Shown here piece by piece: positions 1-5,443 of a stretch of 10,700 nt of DNA. Each line of letters opens with the position of its first letter. The stretch's first letter is position 1. The stretch comes from Chloroflexota bacterium (GTDB taxonomy: Bacteria > Chloroflexota > Anaerolineae > Anaerolineales > UBA4823). Location of the stretch: contig DAOVXM010000049.1 in the NCBI GenBank assembly GCA_030636125.1, forward strand, positions 1 through 10,700, given 5' to 3'. The notes under the pieces were generated by a model that was not told the DNA's origin, made no database searches, and saw only the letters and a program-made list of their open reading frames with translations. The translations under genes were made by a program, and so were the position numbers.

Positions 1-911
1 ACATCGCCTTGATGGATGGCGAAGTTCACCTCATGTAGCACTTCTGGTAAATCCTGGTTGTAGCGAAAGTGCACGTCCTCAAAGACAACCAAGTCTTTTT
101 CTTTGCTTTCAGGAAGCGCAGGCTTGAATTGCACCGGCTCGCTGGCAGCGGCGCGTTCAAGTACAACCGGAGCCGGCAGTTTGATGTAGCGGAAATCCAC
201 CACTTGCAAGAGGCCATCAACGTCGCCCTGGTAGACCATTTCACCTTGTTCCATATAGAGCACTCTATCAGGGTGGATCGAAAGTACAGCCTCGACGCGA
301 TGCTCGACAATCAGTACTGCGATGCCATCATCGGCAAGCGTACGGAATAATTGTAGCGCCTCTTGGGCTGAAGCCGGATCAAGACTAGACAGGGGTTCAT
401 CTAATAAAAGGATCTTAGGCTTCATCACCAGGACACCCGCCAAAGCCACTTTTTGTTTCTCTCCGCCGGAGGAGGAGAAAGTCTCCCTATCTTTGAGGTC
501 TTCGATTCCAAGGAATCTTAGGGTAGCATCTGCGCGTTCCAAGATGATTTCACGCGGTACTGACAGGTTTTCCAGGCCAAAGGCCACTTCGTTTAAGACA
601 TGGCTGCCGACGATCTGGCGCTCAGGGTCCTGGAGCAGGGTACCTACCGCCTGGGAGAGTTCAGGCATACTCATCTCATTGACTGATTGACCGAAAATAC
701 GTATGTCGCCGTGCAGTTCGCCACGGTAAGTGCGCGGGATTAATCCATTGATGCAACGCATTAACGTGGTCTTGCCACAGCCACTGGCACCTGCTAACAG
801 GACCACCTCACCAGGAGAGATGCTCAAGGAGATCTCCTTGAGCGCCAGCTCTTCTCGGCTACGATAACGAAAGGATAAGTTTTCAACGATAAGCGGCAAT
901 GAGTCAGGCAT
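1..911 (-). CDS. ECF-type ABC transporter, double ATPase subunit (partial, C-terminus missing)
   Basis: This is the cytoplasmic ATPase of an energy-coupling-factor-type importer for a vitamin, metal or related small molecule. About 303 residues are visible before the gene leaves the window. The first ABC domain (about residues 8-235) is complete. It has Walker A GASGCGKTT, an EcfA-like Q-loop LLQDPERQIVGS, a signature region SSSGGEKQKVALA, Walker B ILLLDEP and an H-loop LIVEHRVE. A linker of about 35 residues leads into a second ABC domain (VVFEDVHFRYN...), so this is the fused tandem form. The signature reads SSSGGE where LSGGE or LSGGQ is usual, a mild deviation. The ATG at 909-911 lies inside the end of the upstream DUF62 gene (8-base overlap ATGCCTGA), which suggests translational coupling. 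The substrate-binding and T subunits are not visible and may lie to the left. The substrate is unknown; the DUF62 genes hint at something linked to SAM, adenosine or methionine, but that is inference. Confidence 0.9.
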   Translation of the reverse strand, partial: MPDSLPLIVENLSFRYRSREELALKEISLSISPGEVVLLAGASGCGKTTLMRCINGLIPRTYRGELHGDIRIFGQSVNEMSMPELSQAVGTLLQDPERQIVGSHVLNEVAFGLENLSVPREIILERADATLRFLGIEDLKDRETFSSSGGEKQKVALAGVLVMKPKILLLDEPLSSLDPASAQEALQLFRTLADDGIAVLIVEHRVEAVLSIHPDRVLYMEQGEMVYQGDVDGLLQVVDFRYIKLPAPVVLERAAASEPVQFKPALPESKEKDLVVFEDVHFRYNQDLPEVLHEVNFAIHQGD

Positions 912-1704
912 CTCTTTTTATTGGTAACACCTCAACCGGGTCTTTAGTTACGGCATTTAGATGACGAGCGGCGCTGCCATTGACCTCAGCAATTTCTAGA
1001 AAACCCTCGCTATTGATGAGGGCGACTAGGCTACCGGAAGGCCTCTCGCCGAACGTCTGTGACAATCCCTGAATGGCGACCTCTCCAATCTGGACAATAA
1101 TCTTTTCCATACCAATTAAGTGCTCGGAGCGCAGGTTGGTGGCTAGATTGCCAAAGTGATCAATATTCATGACCTGGGCGTGCCATCCGGAGCCGCTGCG
1201 CTGGGGCTGAGGGATCTCCAGGCGATCGGGGTTGTCGATGGGAGTACCAATTTCGGCGAGCGTTACACCCATTGCTAAGTGGGCTGCCAATGGCGAGAAG
1301 ATATCGCGACCATGGAAGACGTTACTAACCACTGGCAGCCAGTATCTTGGCTGGTCGGCGCTGACGACTTTCACCGGCCAGCCATTCTGCTCGGCGCGCT
1401 CCAACATCAAGGTCGCCAAACCGTTGTCCGGACCGACGAACCATTGTGGGCCGCAGCGAGCAACAATCACCCGTCGCTTGGTGCCCACACCCGGATCGAC
1501 AACAACGACGTGAATGCTATCTTCAGGGAAATATGGAGTACAGCGTCCGAGCAGTAAAGCGCCATCCAATACATTATGAGGGCTGATTTCATGACTCAGA
1601 TCGGCGATTTTGACCTGGGGGGCGATCTTCCAAATTACGCCTTTCAACACGCCTACTTCAAAATCACCTGTACCGAAATCGGTTGTTAAGCTAATTACTC
1701 GCAT
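904..1704 (-). CDS. SAM hydroxide adenosyltransferase (DUF62), paralogue A
   Basis: This 266-residue protein has the full length of the DUF62 family, whose characterised members hydrolyse S-adenosylmethionine to adenosine and L-methionine and are related to fluorinase and chlorinase. Visible motifs are N-terminal TTDFG, DPGVGTKRR (Asp70, Arg77), PDNG (92-95), FHGRD (His131), and the C-terminal-domain motifs NIDHFGNLATN and TFGERP. Asp70, Arg77 and His131 have the order and approximate spacing of the catalytic triad described for archaeal DUF62. After TTDFG this copy reads TGDFEVGVLKG, where its two neighbours keep DGxVGVMKG, so its substrate pocket may differ. The start is an ATG with AGG close upstream. 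It lies 6 bases after paralogue B and overlaps the ABC gene by 8 bases, so co-expression is near certain. The exact substrate is inferred from the family. Confidence 0.93.
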   Translation of the reverse strand: MRVISLTTDFGTGDFEVGVLKGVIWKIAPQVKIADLSHEISPHNVLDGALLLGRCTPYFPEDSIHVVVVDPGVGTKRRVIVARCGPQWFVGPDNGLATLMLERAEQNGWPVKVVSADQPRYWLPVVSNVFHGRDIFSPLAAHLAMGVTLAEIGTPIDNPDRLEIPQPQRSGSGWHAQVMNIDHFGNLATNLRSEHLIGMEKIIVQIGEVAIQGLSQTFGERPSGSLVALINSEGFLEIAEVNGSAARHLNAVTKDPVEVLPIKRDA

Positions 1705-1710
1705 ACCTGT

Positions 1711-2508
1711 TTATACTCTGTCTCTAGGGAAGACCTCGATTATGTTGCCTACTTTGGCGTTGAGATGTTGGGCGGCATTACCGTTGACCACAGAGATCAA
1801 CAGGTCAGAGCGAGTGCCGTAGAGGGCGATCAGTTCTCCAGGTGGACGCTCGCCGAAGGTGGTCACTAGCCCGTCGATCTCTTCCCCAGCAATATGCACA
1901 GTTACCGCTCCAAATCCCTCCAAGTTGCTGCGCATGATGTTCGAGGCCAGGTTACCAAAGTTGTCGATAGTGATCACCTCGCCACGCACGCTATTGGAGC
2001 TGTGATGCGGGCGGGGGATTTCAAGCCGTACCGGGTCGTCAATTGGACTGCCCAACGCCTCCAGTCGGATGCCATTTGCTAGGTGTGCTCCAACCGGAGA
2101 GAAAATATCGCGGCCGTGGAATACGTGGCTGATTTCCGATAACCAGTATTTTGGGTTGTCCAGATGTATGAACTTGACAGGCTGATTCTGTTCTTCCGCA
2201 TGATCCAGGACTATACTGATTAATCCATTATCGGGAAGGACGAAATATTGATCACCCAAGCGGGCGGCGATTGGGCGGCGTTGCGTACCCACGCCGGGGT
2301 CGATGACACCGATATGTACGCTGTCGTCCGGAAAATAAGGAACGGTGCGGCCCCAGGCGATAGCACCTTCCATAACATCTTGTGGGCTGATGTTATGACT
2401 GATATCGGCGATATGGAACTCTGGTGCTATCTGCCAGATGACACCCTTCATTACCCCTACATAACCGTCGTTCAGACCGAAGTCTGTTAGCAAGCTGATA
2501 ATCTTCAA
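1711..2508 (-). CDS. SAM hydroxide adenosyltransferase (DUF62), paralogue B, TTG start
   Basis: This is a 265-residue DUF62 protein, the second of three in tandem. It carries TDFGLNDGYVGVMKG at the N-terminus, DPGVGTQRR, PDNG, VFHGRDIFSP, TIDNFGNLASN and TFGERPPG, so the Asp, Arg and His of the family triad are all present. The open frame extends upstream to 2616, but that extension overlaps paralogue C. The family N-terminus (KIISLLTDFG) begins at a TTG codon (2506-2508) preceded by GAGGGG eight bases upstream, so I place the start there. The result matches its sister genes in length. Hand alignment with paralogue C gives 53 identities over the first 82 positions, so these are old, diverged duplicates and not recent copies. 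The expected reaction is SAM plus water to adenosine plus methionine, in the cytoplasm. Confidence 0.92.
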   Translation of the reverse strand: MKIISLLTDFGLNDGYVGVMKGVIWQIAPEFHIADISHNISPQDVMEGAIAWGRTVPYFPDDSVHIGVIDPGVGTQRRPIAARLGDQYFVLPDNGLISIVLDHAEEQNQPVKFIHLDNPKYWLSEISHVFHGRDIFSPVGAHLANGIRLEALGSPIDDPVRLEIPRPHHSSNSVRGEVITIDNFGNLASNIMRSNLEGFGAVTVHIAGEEIDGLVTTFGERPPGELIALYGTRSDLLISVVNGNAAQHLNAKVGNIIEVFPRDRV

Positions 2509-2548
2509 TTTTAATACCCCTCGCAATTGAAAGGTGGTGGTGAGTGGG

Positions 2549-3340
2549 TCATACCTTGAGATCAATAAATACCGGGTCACCAATCTTGGCACCCAGTCGC
2601 TGGGCGGCGTTACCATTGACGACTGATATGATCAAGTTGCCAGTGCTGCCATACAGCGCAACCAAATCTCCTGGTGGGCGTTCGCCAAATGTCTGTACCA
2701 TGCCTGCAATATTGGTCTCACATAATTGAGTGTTGAGCTTGGCAGGCTTACCCAGGTGTTCGATACGGATGTTTGTGGAGACATTGCCAAAATGGTCGAT
2801 ATGGATAACCTCGCCACGCCATCCATTTTCGGTGCGCTCGGGTTGGGGCAGGCTCAGAAGCACCGGGTCATCAATCGGCGTCCCTAACTCTTGTAGTGGT
2901 ACGCCGTTCGCCAGGTGAGCGGCAACGGGGGCGAAGATATCACGCCCGTGGAAGACATGGCTGACCTCGGGGAGCCAGTACTTTGGCTTGTCCGTATGCA
3001 CAATTTCAATCGGCCAACCCTTGTCTTCCGCATGTTTTAGTGCCATAGTTAATAACCCATTATCCGGCCCGACGATACGCTGATCACCCAAACTGGCTGC
3101 GATCGGCCGGCGTACTGTCCCGACGCCGGGATCGACTACCACTACATGGATTGTGCCTCGCGGGAAATAGGGAAGTGAGCGCTTCAAGACCAAAGCTGAT
3201 TCAGGGACGTTCTGAGGAGTTATATTATGACTCAAGTCCACGATTATTACGTGGGGTGCAATCCCCATGATCACCCCCTTCATCACACCGACGTTACCAT
3301 CTTTTATGCCGAAATCCGTCATTAACGAGATGATCTTCAA
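2549..3340 (-). CDS. SAM hydroxide adenosyltransferase (DUF62), paralogue C, TTG start, first gene of operon
   Basis: This 263-residue DUF62 protein has all family motifs: TDFGIKDGNVGVMKG, VVDPGVGTVRR, GPDNG, VFHGRDIFAP, HIDHFGNVSTN, TFGERPPG and a C-terminal VVNGNAAQ. The open frame reaches an ATG at 3412, but that ATG lies upstream of the -35 box of the operon promoter and would not be in the transcript. The start chosen is TTG (3338-3340), with GGAGGAG immediately upstream, and it gives the same N-terminus (KIISLMTDFG) as paralogue B. It is the promoter-proximal member of the minus-strand operon C, B, A, ABC ATPase, with a 40-base gap before B. The likely activity is SAM hydrolysis to adenosine and methionine. 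The reason for three copies cannot be read from the sequence. Confidence 0.92.
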   Translation of the reverse strand: MKIISLMTDFGIKDGNVGVMKGVIMGIAPHVIIVDLSHNITPQNVPESALVLKRSLPYFPRGTIHVVVVDPGVGTVRRPIAASLGDQRIVGPDNGLLTMALKHAEDKGWPIEIVHTDKPKYWLPEVSHVFHGRDIFAPVAAHLANGVPLQELGTPIDDPVLLSLPQPERTENGWRGEVIHIDHFGNVSTNIRIEHLGKPAKLNTQLCETNIAGMVQTFGERPPGDLVALYGSTGNLIISVVNGNAAQRLGAKIGDPVFIDLKV

Positions 3341-3373
3341 TGACTCCTCCGTGGACAGATAAATCCTAACTTG

Positions 3374-3402
3374 ACTATAGCATGTCGAACACTTACAGTC
3401 AA
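3374..3402 (-). promoter_or_regulatory. sigma70-type promoter of the DUF62/ABC operon
   Basis: On the minus strand TTGACT (3397-3402) is followed by exactly 17 bases and then TATAGT (3374-3379), a 5/6 match to each consensus box. The predicted transcript would start near 3367 and reach the TTG start of paralogue C after about 27 bases, including its GGAGGAG ribosome site. This also rules out the longer upstream ATG start for that gene. Confidence 0.7.
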
Positions 3403-3510
3403 TATGATACAATTTTCCAGTCTCATGACAGTGTTTTTTGATCAGTTGAAAGGAATTTATAACGATTTTGAAATATATGCCAAGTAACTTTTTTGATGAG
3501 GTTGCATCTA

Positions 3511-4107
3511 ATGAATAGCGGCAAGCGAGTTGAAGACTTTTCTTTGGACGCCTTGCGTTCGGGAGACCGAGCCGAATTTGCCCGCCTGGTGGACAAATAT
3601 CACGAGATGATCTACCGCTTGGCCATCAAGATGGTCAACAATCCCCAGGATGCTGAGGACATTTTGCAAGAGACCTTTATTAAGGCTTACCGCCACCTGG
3701 AAAAATTCGACGGTCGCTCGAGTCTCTCGACCTGGCTTTACCGGATAGCAACCAATGAAGCGTTGATGTTCTTGCGACGACAAAAGCCGGACATGATATC
3801 TGTTGACGAGACGCTGGATACTGGCGAAGGTGAGTTAGAACCGCTAAAGATCGTAGATTGGAGTAGCTTGCCGGAAGATGAACTTATGTCTGCTGAAGCC
3901 CAGGTCTATCTGGATAAGGCTGTAGAAAAGCTGTCACCCAGCCTACGAGTAGTTTTTGTGCTGAGAGATATCCAAAGTCTGTCTACCCGAGAGACTGCTG
4001 AGGTGCTCAATATTAGCGAAACGGCCGTCAAAACTCGCCTCTCTCGAGCTCGTTTGCAGCTACGAGAGGAACTTACCAGCTATTATGGTGAAAGGGTGCG
4101 TGCATGA
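3511..4107 (+). CDS. ECF-family RNA polymerase sigma factor (RpoE/SigW-like)
   Basis: This is an alternative sigma factor of 198 residues, the usual ECF length. Sigma region 2 (about residues 20-92) shows the typical pattern FARLVDKYHEMIYRLA, then DAEDILQETFIKAY and the -10-binding helix STWLYRIATNEALMFLRR. A 45-residue acidic linker follows. Region 4 (about 138-190) contains SPSLRVVFVLRDIQSLSTRE and the helix-turn-helix ISETAVKTRLSRARLQLRE. I prefer the ATG at 3511 because GAGG (3498-3501) lies nine bases upstream; TTG 3493 and ATG 3496 are also in frame but have no ribosome site. Its stop overlaps the anti-sigma start (ATGA). As in most sigma/anti-sigma pairs, it probably drives its own operon and other stress genes. 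The downstream redox genes suggest a thiol-stress regulon, which is an inference. Confidence 0.93.
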   Translation: MNSGKRVEDFSLDALRSGDRAEFARLVDKYHEMIYRLAIKMVNNPQDAEDILQETFIKAYRHLEKFDGRSSLSTWLYRIATNEALMFLRRQKPDMISVDETLDTGEGELEPLKIVDWSSLPEDELMSAEAQVYLDKAVEKLSPSLRVVFVLRDIQSLSTRETAEVLNISETAVKTRLSRARLQLREELTSYYGERVRA

Positions 4108-4355
4108 TGGATCATCATCAATGCCGTCATATGTTGGGATCGTTATCGGAATACTTAGATGGTACCTTGGAAGAAGAATTGTGCGCGGAGATCGAGCGCC
4201 ACCTCTCTGATTGCAATAATTGTCGCATCGTGGTTGATTCTTTGCACAAGACGATTTCTTTATACCATACGAGTGCCGAGCAAGTTTCAGTGCCGGATGA
4301 TGTGCGTGAGCGCCTGTTTCATCGCCTGGAATTGGATGATTATTTTAAAAAGTGA
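4104..4355 (+). CDS. Zinc-binding anti-sigma factor (ZAS type, soluble)
   Basis: This 83-residue protein overlaps the sigma gene by four bases (ATGA) and has AAGGG upstream. It carries the ZAS zinc-site pattern: Cys7, then His33-x3-Cys37-x2-Cys40 (HLSDCNNC). In the family these residues bind zinc, and in some members, such as RsrA of Streptomyces, the thiols also sense disulfide stress and release the sigma factor. An additional Cys27 lies between the ligands. There is no membrane segment, so it should act in the cytoplasm on the sigma factor encoded just upstream. The C-terminal part (ISLYHTSAEQVSVPDDVRERLFHRL) looks helical and probably wraps the sigma factor. Redox sensing is inferred from the motif and from the thioredoxin-fold genes downstream. 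Confidence 0.88.
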   Translation: MMDHHQCRHMLGSLSEYLDGTLEEELCAEIERHLSDCNNCRIVVDSLHKTISLYHTSAEQVSVPDDVRERLFHRLELDDYFKK

Positions 4356-4412
4356 GAACTTCTAATTATTCTGTAGGCAGTAGCGATATACAAAAGTTTT
4401 TTTGATCCTATT

Positions 4413-4622
4413 ATGGATGACGAGGAACGAAATAAACTAAATGATCCGAAGGGAATGGCTTTGATAGTGAAGTACGCGGGCCCTGACCCAGTGAAGACAT
4501 CTCGCGAAGTGCGCGCCGGCGACCTCTGTCCACAGTGTCAGGAAGGGCGCTTGGACTATGATGGTTTGCTTAATCTTGCTTGCCCGAAATGTGGTTATGC
4601 GTTGGGTGGTTGTTTCACCTGA
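4413..4622 (+). CDS. Small zinc-ribbon protein, function unknown
   Basis: This 69-residue protein has two Cys pairs, Cys39-PQ-Cys42 and Cys57-PK-Cys60, forming a typical zinc ribbon, with a further Cys67 three residues from the end. The N-terminal 35 residues are charged and resemble no family I recognise. No convincing ribosome site precedes the ATG, so the start is less sure; ATG 4455 is an in-frame alternative that would keep the whole ribbon. It lies between the anti-sigma gene and the disulfide oxidoreductase gene on the same strand, with short gaps, so it probably belongs to the same operon. It could be a redox-responsive zinc protein or a nucleic-acid-binding ribbon; the sequence does not decide. 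Confidence 0.75.
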   Translation: MDDEERNKLNDPKGMALIVKYAGPDPVKTSREVRAGDLCPQCQEGRLDYDGLLNLACPKCGYALGGCFT

Positions 4623-4670
4623 TAAATCGAAAAATATCCCCCAGTTGGGGCGATGAGGAGTAATCCATAA

Positions 4671-5336
4671 ATGACAACTAAATTGTTGAACGAAGAAGTT
4701 GCCAGTCAGGTCCGAGAAGTTTTTAACCAGTTGCAGGAACCAGTTGAAGTGCTTTTCTTTGGAGCTAAAGAGGGTTGTGAATATTGCGATGACACCCAGC
4801 AATTGGTTAAAGAGATTGTGGATCTATCCGATGAGCTAGGAATGGAAGCTTATGACCTGGACGAAGATGCAGAAATTGCCAGGCAATACAATGTGGATAA
4901 AGTCCCTGGATTGGTGATATTAGGCCGTCACGGTGAACAGTTATTGGATTATGGCATACGTTACGCGGGTATTCCTTCCGGGCACGAGTTCAGTTCATTG
5001 ATTAATGACCTGGTATTGGTATCCGGCCGCGACTCGGGTTTGGAGCAAAGTACGCGTGATTTCTTGGCTGGTTTGACCGAGCCGGTAGTGTTGCAGGTCT
5101 ATGTCACCCCAACCTGACCGTATTGCCCGCGAGCCGTGGTGCTCGCTCATCAAATGGCATTGGAAAGCCCGATGGTAGAAGCCGAAATGATCGAAGCGAT
5201 GGAGTTCCCAGAGCTAACAAGTCGCCACGGTGTTGGTGGTGTTCCACAGACGACCATAAACGATGGAGCTGGAACGGTTGTTGGTGCTGTGCTAGAACCC
5301 CAGCTGGTCGCAGAAATTCAGGCGGCTTTGAAATAG
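4671..5336 (+). CDS. Protein disulfide oxidoreductase (glutaredoxin-like, two thioredoxin folds), probable selenoprotein with UPYC active site
   Basis: This is a two-domain protein disulfide oxidoreductase of the PDO/glutaredoxin-like family, a cytoplasmic dithiol exchanger that makes, breaks or shuffles disulfides. It has 221 residues, the family length, if TGA at 5115-5117 is read through. Domain 1 (about 1-115) has the redox site Cys36-E-Y-Cys39 and a cis-Pro motif KVPGLVI. Domain 2 (about 135-221) begins with the strand VVLQVYVTPT, followed by TGA-P-Y-C-P where the family has C-P-Y-C, then AEMIEAMEFPELTSRHGVGGVPQTTI with its cis-Pro. The frame is unchanged on both sides of the TGA, and the downstream 72 codons keep conserved family sequence. 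The residue is therefore most simply selenocysteine (Sec149, resolving Cys152). A SECIS-like hairpin starts directly after the TGA. A ribosome site GAGGAG lies ten bases before the ATG. The alternatives are a TGC-to-TGA nonsense mutation or a sequencing error. Confidence 0.85.
5115..5117 (+). other. In-frame TGA, probable selenocysteine codon (Sec149)
   Basis: The TGA falls exactly on the first, nucleophilic Cys position of the C-x-x-C centre in the second thioredoxin fold. Flanking codons read V-T-P-T before and P-Y-C-P-R-A after, in one frame. A TGC or TGT codon here would restore the ordinary PDO motif. Replacement of precisely the catalytic Cys is the known pattern for Sec in thioredoxin-fold selenoproteins. 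Confidence 0.8.
5118..5157 (+). promoter_or_regulatory. SECIS-like hairpin for selenocysteine insertion
   Basis: Upper stem: GCGAGC (5129-5134) pairs perfectly with GCTCGC (5141-5146) around the six-base loop CGTGGT. Lower stem: 5118-5125 pairs with 5151-5157 (seven pairs including one G-U, with A5122 bulged), separated from the upper stem by an internal loop CCC/TCAT. The whole element is 40 nt and begins at the base after the TGA. Eleven bases separate the TGA from the upper stem and 17 separate it from the loop, and the second loop base is G. As I recall them, these features match the bacterial SECIS layout: a loop roughly 16-37 bases after TGA and a G among the first two loop bases. Recognition by SelB is inferred. 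Confidence 0.7.
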
Positions 5337-5368
5337 ACCTTTATAAGTGGTGGGGGTATTCGCGTGGA

Positions 5369-5386
5369 TGTGGGCCATAGCCCACA
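5369..5386 (+). repeat. Short perfect hairpin between PDO and tlpA
   Basis: TGTGGGC (5369-5375) and GCCCACA (5380-5386) form a 7-bp GC-rich stem with loop CATA. An alternative outer pairing of TGGGGGT (5351-5357) with ACCCCCA (5386-5392) is also possible. No T-run follows, so it is not a standard intrinsic terminator. It may protect the 3' end of the PDO message or attenuate transcription into tlpA. Confidence 0.5.
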
Positions 5387-5391
5387 CCCCC

Positions 5392-5430
5392 ATTTCGGAG
5401 TTACCCTCCCTTCCTGGGTAAGTCCGAAAT
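5392..5430 (+). repeat. Long inverted repeat/hairpin in the tlpA leader
   Basis: ATTTCGGA-G-TTACCC (5392-5406) pairs with GGGTAA-G-TCCGAAAT (5416-5430): fourteen base pairs interrupted by one G-G mismatch, with the nine-base loop TCCCTTCCT. It ends 13 bases before the tlpA ATG, which has no clear Shine-Dalgarno sequence. No T-run follows. It could be a regulatory RNA structure, a protein-binding palindrome or a dispersed repeat unit. Confidence 0.6.
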
Positions 5431-5443
5431 TACTAAGTTCGTT

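Noticed and set aside
69..690. Plus-strand open frames across the ABC ATPase region.
   Set aside because: They lie antisense to a clear ABC ATPase with all catalytic motifs and encode no recognisable domain.
2509..2616. N-terminal extension of DUF62 paralogue B to an upstream start.
   Set aside because: The extra residues are not part of the family, overlap the end of paralogue C, and would ignore the GAGGGG site before TTG 2508.
3341..3412. N-terminal extension of DUF62 paralogue C to ATG 3412, rich in Cys and Tyr.
   Set aside because: The extension covers the TTGACT/TATAGT promoter, so it would not be transcribed from it, and sister proteins lack it.
5115..5336. The PDO gene as a pseudogene, or as two separate genes split at the TGA, with a second gene starting at ATG/GTG 5136.
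   Set aside because: Frame, length and domain structure are continuous across the TGA. A start at 5136 would remove the strand and the active-site half of the fold and has no ribosome site. Sec read-through explains all features.
5123..5380. Open frame of 85 codons overlapping the end of the PDO gene in another frame.
   Set aside because: Its composition is rich in Arg, Gly and Trp with no recognisable domain. It is a shadow of the conserved PDO sequence and runs into the hairpin region.
5369..5430. Intrinsic terminator after the PDO gene.
   Set aside because: Both hairpins are strong, but neither is followed by a run of T, so the rho-independent pattern is incomplete. I list them as hairpins only.
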